Shown here piece after piece: positions 8,592 through 17,715 of a DNA stretch of 64,000 nt. The notes under the pieces were generated by a model. The model was not told where the DNA came from. It was given only the letters and a program-made list of their open reading frames with translations, and searched no databases. Source of the DNA: Acidobacteriales bacterium 59-55 (GTDB lineage: Bacteria > Acidobacteriota > Terriglobia > Terriglobales > Acidobacteriaceae); contig MKSV01000004.1 in NCBI GenBank assembly GCA_001897435.1, positions 542,666 through 606,665 on the forward strand. The letters are read 5' to 3'. Every line of letters starts with the position of its first letter. The first letter of the stretch is position 1. The translations under genes and the position numbers were made by a program.

Positions 8592-9890
8592 ATGAGTATC
8601 AGTGAGAACAACACGAACGGCAGCAGAAGCTTATCTCCTCAGCTCGATGAGTCTTCCGAACCCCGGGTCTCGCAAATGCCGCCTCCAGCGAATGGATCGA
8701 CCAACCCGGAAGTTAGCGACGAACCTGCGGCAGTCCCCGCTGCCGGATTTGCGACACGGGCCGGTATTAACGCCGGAGGCGGAATCGACAAAACCAAGCT
8801 AATTCTTCTCGGCGGCGGCCTGGCAGCTGCGGTACTGTTTTTTGTCTTTACGGCGGTCATTGGAAAGTCTCCCAAGAAGCAAACCGCTGGGAAACAGACT
8901 GCGCCGCAGGCAAACCATTTAGAGCCTAAGGAGCAAAAAGGCAGCGTTACGCCCCTCATGGAAACTGTTCGCACTTCAACTCCGGACAATGCAAGCGGGC
9001 AGCTTGCGCCTGCTGACATCCGACGCACGCGCTCGACAGATGGAGGTACGGCTTCTCGGGTAAATTCCGCATCTGCTCTACGGCAGATTGCAGCGAAGCC
9101 AGGGGCGGTTGGCTCTTTGGGGAATGTTCCTTCGTTCGCCGATACGCAGCAGAAGTGGGAAGAGCCCCAACCCTACGGCGAGCCTACACCGACGCCGGCG
9201 TCACACTTGCAGCAGCAAAACACGTTGAAGGAGCCGTCTCTCATCTTCGTTCGCAGCCAGATTCAAAGCCGGACGGACGCAACGAACAATGTCAAGTCTG
9301 GCGGCGACAATGCGCCGTTATTGGACATAACGCCGGGAACACGCATTCAGGCGAAGCTTGAAACCCAAATTTCGAGCGCGGTGCAGGCCCCTGTGGTCGC
9401 CGTCGTGGAATACACCTATGCGATCGGGGACAAGATCGTTGTTCCCGCAGGAGCGCGCGTTTATGGACAACTTCAGCAGGCTGACCGAAGTGGGCTTGTC
9501 AGCGTGAAGTTCGATGAGATCCAGTTGTTGGACGGGGCAAGGGAGAAGATCGATGCCATTGGTACGGGACTCGATCTTGGCCCGATTACAGGGAACGTCT
9601 TCGGAAAGAACACAGGAAAGAACTTTCTCGTAAGAGCCGCATCGGGGATGGGTTCCGTCCTTGCTGAGATAGCCGGCAACAACAGCAGTGCGGCATTTTC
9701 CGAGGACGATATGCTGCGAGAACGCGTGGCGGAGAACATTGGCACAGCTGGGGATTCCGAGGTCATGAACCTCAATGCCAATAGCCGCGTCGTTGTTTCT
9801 GTGCCGGCCGATACGAAGATCTATATCGTGTTCACGAAGCAGGAACAGAATTCCGCCCAGCTTCACAAGATCGCGTCGGCAACGCAGTAG
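8592..9890 (+). CDS. virB10: VirB10/TrbI-like T4SS core protein
   Basis: 432 residues from ATG 8592, with AGAGGAG about nine bases upstream. A cytoplasmic tail precedes one membrane helix (KLILLGGGLAAAVLFFVFTA), a long low-complexity periplasmic linker and the conserved VirB10 C-terminal beta-barrel (PGTRIQAKLETQISSAVQAP, then GDKIVVPAGARVYGQLQQAD, ending with VVVSVPADTKIYIVFTK). It spans both membranes and links the inner-membrane ATPases to the outer channel. Last gene of the operon; a strong terminator follows. Confidence 0.92.
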   Translation: MSISENNTNGSRSLSPQLDESSEPRVSQMPPPANGSTNPEVSDEPAAVPAAGFATRAGINAGGGIDKTKLILLGGGLAAAVLFFVFTAVIGKSPKKQTAGKQTAPQANHLEPKEQKGSVTPLMETVRTSTPDNASGQLAPADIRRTRSTDGGTASRVNSASALRQIAAKPGAVGSLGNVPSFADTQQKWEEPQPYGEPTPTPASHLQQQNTLKEPSLIFVRSQIQSRTDATNNVKSGGDNAPLLDITPGTRIQAKLETQISSAVQAPVVAVVEYTYAIGDKIVVPAGARVYGQLQQADRSGLVSVKFDEIQLLDGAREKIDAIGTGLDLGPITGNVFGKNTGKNFLVRAASGMGSVLAEIAGNNSSAAFSEDDMLRERVAENIGTAGDSEVMNLNANSRVVVSVPADTKIYIVFTKQEQNSAQLHKIASATQ

Positions 9891-9913
9891 GCACAAAGAG
9901 TCACAATCTCCCT

Positions 9914-9940
9914 GCCCTGGCTGATTAGCCAGGGCTTTTT
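9914..9940 (+). terminator. rho-independent terminator after virB10
   Basis: GCCCTGGCT-GATT-AGCCAGGGC stem-loop followed by TTTTT, 23 bp after the virB10 stop. Confidence 0.9.
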
Positions 9941-10439
9941 ACTGCCCTATTGAGAGTGTGTCATTGTCTCTACCGGCATCCGGGCAACAATCGAAACCCG
10001 CTTACGGGAGTGGAATTCAGAAAAGTGCGTTCCCGCTGGTGGCGGGGTCGTTCTATTCGACCGCGCGGCCATCGAGGATTGTGGACCGATCCCGAACTGA
10101 GTCCATAGCGCTCCGAACTACCCAATCCGCAGTTGGGGCAACGGACCTCCCGTTCCCCTTGTTTGAATGAGCAAATTGCAGCCCGTGGAGCCCAGTGTGC
10201 AATTGAGCATCTGTCGGTCCAATTGCTCCGTTTCAATTGAGTCAAAACCTTTGCTTTACCCGATAGCGAGAAGAGTAAAGATAAACCCCTCACACCCAAA
10301 ATGCGGCTGAGCAAGCGACGACCCCAATGCTCATTGGAACTTGAGTCGAGATCGCTCCCAACTACTTTCTATGCGAAAGGGGAACGGGCATGCTGTAGGT
10401 GATCTTGCTCCACTGTCGCGTTAGCGCTCTTCAGAATCT
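9941..10439. other. no gene seen
   Basis: About 500 bp between the virB10 terminator and the end of the convergent zinc-ribbon gene. Short readings exist in both directions but lack start signals or family resemblance. CAATTG occurs several times around 10200-10240 without a clear pattern. Confidence 0.5.
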
Positions 10440-10937
10440 CTACGAAGGGATGAGGCTGCTCTTACCGCAACGGCGACACATATAGGTATGCGTCCAGTCC
10501 CAATGAAGTTGTGGGTAGATCTCTCTATTATAGCGGGCGATCCGGCGAAGGCTGGCAAGCAAACCAGCAACGCACACAACAAATAGGAGTATGAAAACGG
10601 CTACTACGCTCCCCTTCATCGCTGTTGTCGTTGGGTGTTCAAATATCGCACCAAGACCCGCATAGCTCCAGAAAAAGAAAAGCAGGATTGCGAATCCCCA
10701 GAGAATGACGGGCCGCAAATAACTCCGGGGGCGAGGCGGCGCCGCTACTTGTGCAGAATAGGATTGGCTGGTCCCATGACTAAACGTGCCAGAATAGGAC
10801 CGCGTGCCTTGTTGATAGAGGAGTGGGACAGCCACAATCTCTCCAGTTCCGCACTGATCGCATCGATACGGGTTTTGTTGCAGTGGCGTTGCCATTCCAT
10901 GAGCCCCGGACCAACGAGTTTGCCTCGAGGGGTCCAC
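10440..10937 (-). CDS. membrane protein with two split zinc-ribbon halves
   Basis: Up to 165 residues. A CxxC near the N-terminus (YRCDQCGTGE) and another at the C-terminus (YMCRRCGKS) could together bind one zinc. Between them lie two membrane helices (PVILWGFAILLFFFWSYAGL and VVAVFILLFVVCVAGLLASL). The start is uncertain: a GTG at 10937 or ATG 10895 (MATPLQQNPYRCD), neither with a strong ribosome site. It runs against the surrounding T4SS genes and may be a passenger. No family recognised. Confidence 0.6.
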   Translation of the reverse strand: MDPSRQTRWSGAHGMATPLQQNPYRCDQCGTGEIVAVPLLYQQGTRSYSGTFSHGTSQSYSAQVAAPPRPRSYLRPVILWGFAILLFFFWSYAGLGAIFEHPTTTAMKGSVVAVFILLFVVCVAGLLASLRRIARYNREIYPQLHWDWTHTYMCRRCGKSSLIPS

Positions 10938-11095
10938 TCCAATCCTGACAGGGATTTTAGCTCTTTGTCGCGGACGGAGCTACCCCGAGGGAATTCCCAT
11001 AGAAGTTGTAATCCGCTTCGATTGCGCAAAATTACACGAAAAATTGAAGATAGCGTCAGTTCCCGCTTCCTAATCTCCTCGGATTCTCCTCGGAT

Positions 11096-11124
11096 TTGAC
11101 CGAGTTTCAGTTAGAACCCATCCT
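11096..11124 (+). promoter_or_regulatory. candidate promoter of the main virB operon
   Basis: TTGACCGAGTTT at 11096, then CATCCT 17 bases after the hexamer. Same motif and spacing as at 5894 (CATGCT) and 30839 (TACAAC). It lies 73 bp ahead of the virB2 start. Confidence 0.5.
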
Positions 11125-11173
11125 CTCTCTCGACACGGAGGCCCAGAGCAGCCGAGTCCAGGAGAGAAATGAA

Positions 11174-11608
11174 ATGAGAATCGCATCTGCTATCTGGCGA
11201 CGCTCTCAAGGGTCCGCCGCGCCGGTCATCAAAGTCTTTCACCGCCCAATTGAAAGAGACTGGGTTCGTGTTTTTCTGATGTTCGCCCTTGGGCTGATCC
11301 TCCTGGGGAACGTCGTAGCGCCTCTCGCAGCGGCTGCCCAGAATCTGGGAACCTCTCCCCAGTTCGGCCAGGCGGTCCAGGGGCAGCAAGCGACTACCGT
11401 CGAAGGCACCGTCCTGAACATTGTCAATTGGGGCTGCAACGTCATCGCGCCGGTGATCGCTGTTGCCTGCCTGGGTGTCGCTGGGTGGCACTTCAAGAGC
11501 GGTCGGGGCTATTTGGGTTGGGGCGTCACTGGCGTTGCCCTCATGGTGATCTCCGGTCTGGGGCGTATGGCCGAAGGGTTTATCACGCAAGCGCAAGGTA
11601 TCCAGTGA
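11174..11608 (+). CDS. virB2: VirB2-like pilin
   Basis: 144 residues from ATG 11174, with AGGAGAG seven bases ahead. A long leader ends at a signal-peptide-like site (VVAPLAAAAQ). Two membrane helices (NWGCNVIAPVIAVACLGVAG and GWGVTGVALMVISGLGRMA) follow, separated by a short positive loop (FKSGRG), as in VirB2/TrbC pilins. It ends FITQAQGIQ. It should form the conjugative pilus. The region from NWGCNVIAP to the end recurs in the next two genes. Confidence 0.78.
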   Translation: MRIASAIWRRSQGSAAPVIKVFHRPIERDWVRVFLMFALGLILLGNVVAPLAAAAQNLGTSPQFGQAVQGQQATTVEGTVLNIVNWGCNVIAPVIAVACLGVAGWHFKSGRGYLGWGVTGVALMVISGLGRMAEGFITQAQGIQ

Positions 11609-11621
11609 CGAGGTCCGATCC

Positions 11622-12284
11622 ATGCCTGTGCCGCAATTCCTTCTCGACCTTCTTCAGATGCTGCTCGATCTCGCTGTGCCGGCCGCGTTCTTGACGCTAA
11701 CCGCCGCAGGGGTGAGTTTACGCCATGAAGGAGGGACCAACTTCCACGTCAATGGACGAACTGGAAAATGGGTGTTGTGGACCGTGGTTCTTTTGACGCT
11801 TCCGCAACTGCTGTCCTGGATTGCGGCACAAGGTATCACCGTTCCTTCCGCGAGCGGCTCGATAGGAACGAGTTGGATCGCCAGCATGGAGACGATCTTC
11901 AAGGCCTTCGTCAATCAAATCGTGGTGGCCAAGCTAGTCCCAGTACTTGCCGCCTACTTCGTTCTCAAGGCGACGCTTGACGGCGCTGCTGGAGAAAACC
12001 CGCTCCCGTCCGTCATCGCCGCGCTCTTCTTGATGTCTCTCTCCGCGACCATGCAACTCATGCAGGGCTGGAACTCGGGGGGACAGTACGCGACCACCGA
12101 CATGCTTACGTCTCTCTGGAACTACATCGTCGGGCAAATCATGCCCGCAGCAGCAGGATTAGCGTGTGTCGGAGCGGTCATCAACTTTGTCAGACATAGA
12201 CCCTGGACACGGATGGTCTTTGCCGCGATCTCGTTCCTGAGTGTGAGTGGGCTGCTCACGCTATTCCAGGCCATGGCGGCTTGA
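11622..12284 (+). CDS. polytopic membrane protein with a C-terminal pilin-like unit
   Basis: 220 residues, four to six hydrophobic segments. The last 60 or so residues (LWNYIVGQIMPAAAGLACVG, ending FLSVSGLLTLFQAMAA) align with the two-helix unit of the upstream VirB2-like protein, with N, I and P conserved in the first helix and SG in the second. No known T4SS component has this architecture as far as I can tell. It lies between virB2 and another pilin-like gene in one operon, so it probably belongs to the pilus or inner-membrane platform. Confidence 0.55.
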   Translation: MPVPQFLLDLLQMLLDLAVPAAFLTLTAAGVSLRHEGGTNFHVNGRTGKWVLWTVVLLTLPQLLSWIAAQGITVPSASGSIGTSWIASMETIFKAFVNQIVVAKLVPVLAAYFVLKATLDGAAGENPLPSVIAALFLMSLSATMQLMQGWNSGGQYATTDMLTSLWNYIVGQIMPAAAGLACVGAVINFVRHRPWTRMVFAAISFLSVSGLLTLFQAMAA

Positions 12285-12294
12285 GGAGTAATCG

Positions 12295-12744
12295 ATGAGT
12301 CTTGACGGTGCAATCACGAATCTCGCTTCCTGGGCCGGTAACGTCATGATGCCGACGATGGCCGGCATGTTCTTCTCGGCAGCTGTGTATCGCTACAGCA
12401 AGAGTGGTCCCTTCGAACACTTTCTTTATGGCGGTTTTGCGTCGCTGATGTGCTCCGGCATGCTTCGTGCGCTTGAAGGCTTTGTTCAACATGCGGGTCC
12501 AACCAGCGCCGACGGCTTTTGGCTGGCAACTATGAGCCTGGTGAACTGGACTGCCAACGTGATTCTGCCCATGTTTGCGCTGACCCAGCTCGCAGCGATG
12601 GCTTTGCACATGGGGGGAGTGGTCTCGGAGATATATCCCGGGTCGACTTGGATTCGTAAGTTTATCGCGGCGATAGCCGCCTTGATGGTCTCGGGTATGG
12701 TGCGCCTTGCCGAGTCCATGGTTACGCAGGCGCACGGAATCTGA
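12295..12744 (+). CDS. tandem double pilin-like membrane protein
   Basis: 149 residues made of two VirB2-like units. The first has ITNLASWAGNVMMPTMAG and later SGMLRALEGFVQHAG. The second has MSLVNWTANVILPMFALTQL and later SGMVRLAESMVTQAHGI. Compare VirB2: NIVNWGCNVIAPVIA and SGLGRMAEGFITQAQGI. The two units are fused head to tail, with four predicted helices in all. The role is unknown. It could be a minor pilin or a pilus-base protein produced by gene duplication and fusion. Confidence 0.6.
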   Translation: MSLDGAITNLASWAGNVMMPTMAGMFFSAAVYRYSKSGPFEHFLYGGFASLMCSGMLRALEGFVQHAGPTSADGFWLATMSLVNWTANVILPMFALTQLAAMALHMGGVVSEIYPGSTWIRKFIAAIAALMVSGMVRLAESMVTQAHGI

Positions 12745-12754
12745 GGAGTATGTC

Positions 12755-13099
12755 ATGAGTCTCGATCTGACACCGGTTCACCGGAACCTTCATACCAAGG
12801 TGACGTTCCTCGGCCTTGAATTCGAGGACTTGATTCTTGTGCTCGCCCTCGCGGCCCTCATGAATCTGCTTGCGCACTTCGCAGGCAACAATGCACACGT
12901 CTTTGGGATACCCCTCAACATTTTTATGGAGTTCGTCGTGCCGGTGCTGGCGGTTCCGTTTCTGATCCTGTTCAAGTACGGCAGGCCCCGCGGTTACCTG
13001 ACCGACCTCCTGCGCTCGTTCTTCGCCCCGCATGCGTGGTGCGCCCTTGAGCGGGATTCGCAACTGTTAGAGGCTTACGTCGACGGGGAAGAGGAATAG
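12755..13099 (+). CDS. virB3: VirB3-like inner-membrane protein
   Basis: 114 residues from ATG 12755 (GAGGAG upstream). An N-terminal amphipathic stretch (LTPVHRNLHTKVTFLGLEFE) precedes two adjacent membrane helices (DLILVLALAALMNLLAHFA and IFMEFVVPVLAVPFLILFKY) and a short cytoplasmic tail. Its size and topology, and its place just before virB4, fit VirB3/TrbD, which anchors the VirB4 ATPase. Confidence 0.7.
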   Translation: MSLDLTPVHRNLHTKVTFLGLEFEDLILVLALAALMNLLAHFAGNNAHVFGIPLNIFMEFVVPVLAVPFLILFKYGRPRGYLTDLLRSFFAPHAWCALERDSQLLEAYVDGEEE

Positions 13100-13103
13100 C
13101 CAT

Positions 13104-13307
13104 ATGCAGGTTTCAATCAAGGCGGAATCGGACGGTACGGTGAACCTGCAACTCGACGCCGAGGCCGCTCGGGCAGTCTTTGCCTGCGTTGTCTTTGCAT
13201 CACGGTTCCACGAAGGGCTCACACCTCTCGCAATGCTGGCGGCGGAGAGATTGCACGGTGACGGGGAGCTTCCAGCGCAAGGAGGGAGAAGAGAGTTATG
13301 CCAATGA
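13104..13307 (+). CDS. small conserved-looking protein between virB3 and virB4
   Basis: 67 residues, starting five bases after virB3 and overlapping the virB4 start by ten bases, so translation is probably coupled. It begins with a beta-rich segment (MQVSIKAESDGTVNLQLDAE) followed by a helix (AARAVFACVVFASRF). I do not recognise it. Confidence 0.55.
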   Translation: MQVSIKAESDGTVNLQLDAEAARAVFACVVFASRFHEGLTPLAMLAAERLHGDGELPAQGGRRELCQ

Positions 13308-15943
13308 CATATGCGGAACACGAAAAGAAACTCAAGGCGCCTGCTGTCTGTGAACTGCTCCCTCTGCGGGATCTACCCAACGGCGACAACGTGATGGTGC
13401 GCACCAACGGTGCATTCGTCGCTGGATACGAGTTGCGGGGCATTCTGGCCTATTTCGCGACTGACAGTGATCGCAATCAGACCAAGTCGATGCTTGAGGC
13501 GCTCTTCCGCAGCGTGCCCGACGTTAGCATGCGCATCCAGTTTCGCTATGAAATCTCCGAGCATCTTGGGGACCTCCTGGACAGCTACGTCGGTCAGCAG
13601 CGCGCCGAGCAGTCGGAGGTTATGGCTCTGGATACGCACCGTCTCCGGATGTGGCGGCAAAAGGAAAGCAGCGGCTTCTTTTTCGAAAACAGGCTTCATG
13701 TCTATTTCATCTGGGACCCTCGCATCCATGCCAAGCTCTATCACTCTGCACAGCAGAACCGGAAGCTCGGCGGGTTCGCCGTAAGCCAGAGAAAGGCGAT
13801 CCAGCGAACTCGGAAGGAGCATGAGACCTACCTCGCAGAGTTTGAGTCGATTCTCCGGGGTATCGAGGGGGCGATGGAGGCGGCCAACCTCGGTCCCCGG
13901 AGACTCTCCACCCAGGAATTGTTCGAAGAGTTGAAGCATTCCCAACATCCGACCAGGCGCGACCACCGGCCCTATGTACCTGGCGAAGAGCTGTTCGAGT
14001 ATCGCAGTGCCCGAGAGCAGGCGACTCAATCAAGCATTCTCAATGAAACGGAAACGTATCTCAATATCGATGGGTATCTGTATTCGGTGATCTCTCTCAA
14101 AGAGCTGCCGGATGCCACCTTCCCCGGTATGTTGCAGAACTTCTCCGCCCTGGGGTTTCCCATCGTCATCAGCGGGCAGGTCGTCATTCCCGATCAGGTC
14201 AAGGTTCTCAAAAGCTATAAGAAGCGCCTACAGAAGATGACCGCCGCACAGAAGGATGCGAACGGAAACTTCAAATCCAACCCTGAAGCGGAGGTCGCGC
14301 AGGCCCAACTTATTCAGGTACAGCGCGACATCATCTCATCCTCTCTCAAAACGGCGAAGTTAAGCCTTTCGGTTGTAGTCCGTACCTCAGTGCCCGCCGT
14401 GACATTCGTCGACCTCGAGCGATCCGAGCGCGATCTCGCCAATCGCACGCAAGAGGTTCTCAACGCGTTCACGCATATGAACGGCGCAAAGGCCGTAATG
14501 GAAACGATCGCAAAGCGACGCATCTTTCTCGGAACGCTGCCAGGCATGGCCGAGGCGGACAAGCGAGATCAGGACATGTTGACGTCGAACGTAGCGGATC
14601 TGGTGCCGGTGGAAATGCCCTGGACTGGGACGCGGCGTAGTCCTCTGATCCTGTTTGAGACGCCCTACCGCCAACTCATACCGTTCTCGATGTTCGATCC
14701 GGATTTGTCGGATGCGAATGGCTTGTTGATGGCGAAAAGCGGTGGAGGCAAGACTCTTGCCGCGCAACAGATGCTACTGATGGCAGCTCGAGCGAATCCC
14801 TTGATTTCTATCCTCGAACGCGGGGACTCATATCAGCCGCTCGTTGAATTGATGGGCGGCGAGATGATCGAGATGTCGCTCGACAGCGATCAGACCATCA
14901 ATCCCTGGGACCTTCCGAAGGGGGAGGCCAGGCCTTCCAACGATCAGATCTCTTTTCTAAAGAACCTGACACGGCACATGCTCGGGGAGAACACTCCTCC
15001 AGACCTGGATATAGACTTGCTCGACAGCGTTCTTCTCGAGGCAATCACTTCCACGTACAAACGCTGCAGCGCGAAGACCTCGAATCCCGTGCCGTTGTTT
15101 GGGGACCTTGCGGCGGAACTCGCCCACTGGCAAGACCGTGATCGGAACCAGAAGATCAACGCGATGGCTCAGATGGCATCGACCAAGCTCCGCGCCTGGG
15201 TTGATGACGGACCTTATGCGCGGCTCTTCGACCGTCCGACAACTATTCAACTCGATAATCCATGGCTTTACTTCAATGTGGAGAAGCTGAAAGACGATCC
15301 TCGTCTCGAACGTGCAGAAAGTCTTCTGATTGCTCACACCGCTACCTATCGCGCGTCAGGATTAACAGGGCGACCGAGCATCGTTCTTTTGGACGAATGC
15401 TGGGCGCTTTTAGAGTCTCCCATCCTCGCCAGCGTGGTCGTTCAACTCTTTCGCACGGCTCGCAAGCGTAATGCGAGCGTGTGGGGTATCAGCCAGACGC
15501 CTGAGGATTTTGTTGGCACGCCGGATCGGCCCAATGAGCATGGCGCGGGCATCGTCAAGAACGCGACGACCAAAATCATTGGCAAACAGCCGGGTGACAT
15601 GACTGCGCTTCGAGAGCACGTCCACCTCAATGAAACCGCCCTCAATCAGATCAAGACCTTTGCTCACCCCAAAAAGGGACATAGCGCGGAGTTCCTTATT
15701 GCGATCGGAGAAAAGGCGGAATCCACGCATTCGATCCGGATTGTTCCGAGCGCGGTTGACTATTGGATCACCACGACTTATGCGCGCGAACGCACCTATC
15801 GGAAGTGGTGGTTGCGGGAGCACCGGCAACTTCCGCTGATCGCCGCCTACGAAAAACTCGCGGTCCAATATCCGCGTGGGCTCGCGGAGATTGGACCGCT
15901 GCCCGTGGAGTTATCCGGAGAGATGCAGGAGGCACTTACCTAA
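13298..15943 (+). CDS. virB4: VirB4/TraC-family T4SS ATPase
   Basis: 881 residues. An N-terminal CagE/TrbE/VirB4-type domain is followed by a RecA-like motor: Walker A AKSGGGKT (residues 479-486), a LERGDSYQPLVELMGGEMIE strand, and Walker B SIVLLDECWALLE. The QLFRTARKRNASVWGISQTP stretch is typical of VirB4 and TraC. It energises pilus assembly and substrate transfer at the inner membrane. Its stop overlaps the next start (TAATGA). Confidence 0.93.
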   Translation: MPMTYAEHEKKLKAPAVCELLPLRDLPNGDNVMVRTNGAFVAGYELRGILAYFATDSDRNQTKSMLEALFRSVPDVSMRIQFRYEISEHLGDLLDSYVGQQRAEQSEVMALDTHRLRMWRQKESSGFFFENRLHVYFIWDPRIHAKLYHSAQQNRKLGGFAVSQRKAIQRTRKEHETYLAEFESILRGIEGAMEAANLGPRRLSTQELFEELKHSQHPTRRDHRPYVPGEELFEYRSAREQATQSSILNETETYLNIDGYLYSVISLKELPDATFPGMLQNFSALGFPIVISGQVVIPDQVKVLKSYKKRLQKMTAAQKDANGNFKSNPEAEVAQAQLIQVQRDIISSSLKTAKLSLSVVVRTSVPAVTFVDLERSERDLANRTQEVLNAFTHMNGAKAVMETIAKRRIFLGTLPGMAEADKRDQDMLTSNVADLVPVEMPWTGTRRSPLILFETPYRQLIPFSMFDPDLSDANGLLMAKSGGGKTLAAQQMLLMAARANPLISILERGDSYQPLVELMGGEMIEMSLDSDQTINPWDLPKGEARPSNDQISFLKNLTRHMLGENTPPDLDIDLLDSVLLEAITSTYKRCSAKTSNPVPLFGDLAAELAHWQDRDRNQKINAMAQMASTKLRAWVDDGPYARLFDRPTTIQLDNPWLYFNVEKLKDDPRLERAESLLIAHTATYRASGLTGRPSIVLLDECWALLESPILASVVVQLFRTARKRNASVWGISQTPEDFVGTPDRPNEHGAGIVKNATTKIIGKQPGDMTALREHVHLNETALNQIKTFAHPKKGHSAEFLIAIGEKAESTHSIRIVPSAVDYWITTTYARERTYRKWWLREHRQLPLIAAYEKLAVQYPRGLAEIGPLPVELSGEMQEALT

Positions 15944-16788
15944 TGAACCACACAACGAAACCAACAGAATTGCTCCTCAACGGCCTCCCCTACGCTGGGC
16001 AGGATGAGCCAGTTCGAAACCGCGTTCCACTCTCTCGCTGGAAGAAGAGATTGGTGGCTGCGGTTCTCGCTACGGCAACCTGTCTTGCGGTCCCAACTCT
16101 GGCACACGGACAGTTTCTGACTGTATTCGATTCGCTCTTCAGCTCGATCCAGAGCGATATCGGCGGCTCATTGAAATCTGTGAACCAGATCATGCAGCAG
16201 GTGACGAAGCTCCAACAAACGACGTTAGCGCCGCTGGCCGCACTCAACCAGGCTCGTGGTTTCGTTGCAAACACTATATCGAGCTTCCGCAACTCCACAA
16301 ACCAGATCTTCAACACACCTTTCACCAGCGCGGTAACACCAGGACCGCAGCAGTTCGAGTCCATTTTGCATAGCCGGCTATCAACGCAGATTCCTTCGCT
16401 TCAAACGAGCTTCACGACGAACTACGGCGCGGTGCCCCCAGTCAATGCTGCATCCCCACAGGACCGCGTGATGATGGACATGGACGATGCACTAGGGCAA
16501 CAAAACCTCAAGACAACACTAATCGCAGATCAAGGCGAAGACGTCATCCTGCAGACGGCAAATCAGATGGAAAACCAGGTTGCGGTGAGCACGCCAGGAT
16601 CGAATCCATATCTAACGGCGCAAGCGCAGGTCGCGAATCTCCGCTGCCAGGCATATATGCAAATGATGCTCGCGGCGGAGCTCCGCCAGGAGGCGGGCCG
16701 CATCGCTCACGACAATGCGTTGGTGAAACGCAGGACCACGGCAACAGGTGGAGTCAACAGTCTGATCTCGGGCACGCTGACCCGGTAA
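15943..16788 (+). CDS. VirB5/TrbJ-like secreted T4SS protein, copy 1
   Basis: 281 residues from ATG 15943. A charged cytoplasmic lead is followed by a membrane or signal segment (RLVAAVLATATCLAVPTLAHG), then a helical periplasmic part (SIQSDIGGSLKSVNQIMQQV, QTTLAPLAALNQARGFV). The helical content and position after virB4 fit VirB5/TrbJ, minor pilus components. It ends GVNSLISGTLTR, nearly the same as its neighbour (NNSLINGSLTNR), so the two are paralogues. Confidence 0.65.
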   Translation: MNHTTKPTELLLNGLPYAGQDEPVRNRVPLSRWKKRLVAAVLATATCLAVPTLAHGQFLTVFDSLFSSIQSDIGGSLKSVNQIMQQVTKLQQTTLAPLAALNQARGFVANTISSFRNSTNQIFNTPFTSAVTPGPQQFESILHSRLSTQIPSLQTSFTTNYGAVPPVNAASPQDRVMMDMDDALGQQNLKTTLIADQGEDVILQTANQMENQVAVSTPGSNPYLTAQAQVANLRCQAYMQMMLAAELRQEAGRIAHDNALVKRRTTATGGVNSLISGTLTR

Positions 16789-16799
16789 GGAGAGCCGTT

Positions 16800-17711
16800 A
16801 TGACTGACCCAAAGAAAAGCCCAATTAAGTGGCACAAGCCATTTTTCTGGATGCGAAAGCAAGATTCTGTCCCGGAGCCCTTAAGGCCGGCGCTCCCTAT
16901 CGACGCCGGATCAGAAGATCCTAAACGTCCATGGTATCGGTCGACCGTACTCAAGATTGCCGGCGCGGCTCTGGCCCTCCTGATTTTCTTGCCCACACAT
17001 GCGCGTGGCCAATTTGGGATCGACACGGCGGCGATCATGGCCGCGCTTTCGAAGATGCAGTCGCTGATGAATACCTATATCGCGGCACCCCTCAAGACCA
17101 TCAACCAGTATGAACAGAGTGCTTCAAAGTACGAGCAGGAAGTCATGTATCCCTTGGCGGCGATCAATCAGGCCAAAAGCTCCGTGACTCAGTTCGAAAG
17201 CCAGTTCGGCCAGTTAAGCAACATGTACCGAACTGTGAATGTATCGAGCGCCACCTTGCCGCAATCGCAAAGTCTTGAGTCACTGCTCCTCTCCCGCAAT
17301 GCTGCCAATGTGCCGGCAGTCTCCGCCCAGTATCAATCCGTTTATGGCGGGGTCATGGCACAGAACACGTCTTCTCCTGCCGTTCGCACGATGACCGACA
17401 TGACGGACGCCCAGGCCCAGGATGCGATGAAGCGAGCGATCGAGATCGACGCGCTGGCGAATGCGGAGCTGAGCGCGGCCGACCAAATGGGGCAACAGAT
17501 TACACAGGCCGCGCCGGGCAGCGCTCCGATTCTTGAGGCGGAGGCGGACGTGTGGATCGTGCGGGCAAACGCCTATACCCAAGCGGCTCTTGCCGAACTG
17601 ATGAGGACTCGCGGCATCGACCTGGCGAACCAAAGCAAGGTTGCGAAGCTCGCCACCACCGATAACACGAGTAACAACAGCCTCATCAACGGATCGTTAA
17701 CGAACAGGTAA
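16800..17711 (+). CDS. VirB5/TrbJ-like secreted T4SS protein, copy 2
   Basis: 303 residues. A proline-rich cytoplasmic lead, a hydrophobic segment (LKIAGAALALLIFLPTHARG) and a long helical domain with YPLAAINQAKSSVTQFESQF. It shares with the preceding gene the PLAALNQA/PLAAINQA block, the QSLESLLLSR-type block and the C-terminal motif. This is a tandem duplication; the two proteins could form a hetero-oligomeric pilus tip. Confidence 0.65.
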   Translation: MTDPKKSPIKWHKPFFWMRKQDSVPEPLRPALPIDAGSEDPKRPWYRSTVLKIAGAALALLIFLPTHARGQFGIDTAAIMAALSKMQSLMNTYIAAPLKTINQYEQSASKYEQEVMYPLAAINQAKSSVTQFESQFGQLSNMYRTVNVSSATLPQSQSLESLLLSRNAANVPAVSAQYQSVYGGVMAQNTSSPAVRTMTDMTDAQAQDAMKRAIEIDALANAELSAADQMGQQITQAAPGSAPILEAEADVWIVRANAYTQAALAELMRTRGIDLANQSKVAKLATTDNTSNNSLINGSLTNR

Positions 17712-17715
17712 CGCC

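Noticed and set aside
9958..10170. Short frame after the virB10 terminator
   Set aside because: No ribosome site, low-information sequence, not supported by context.
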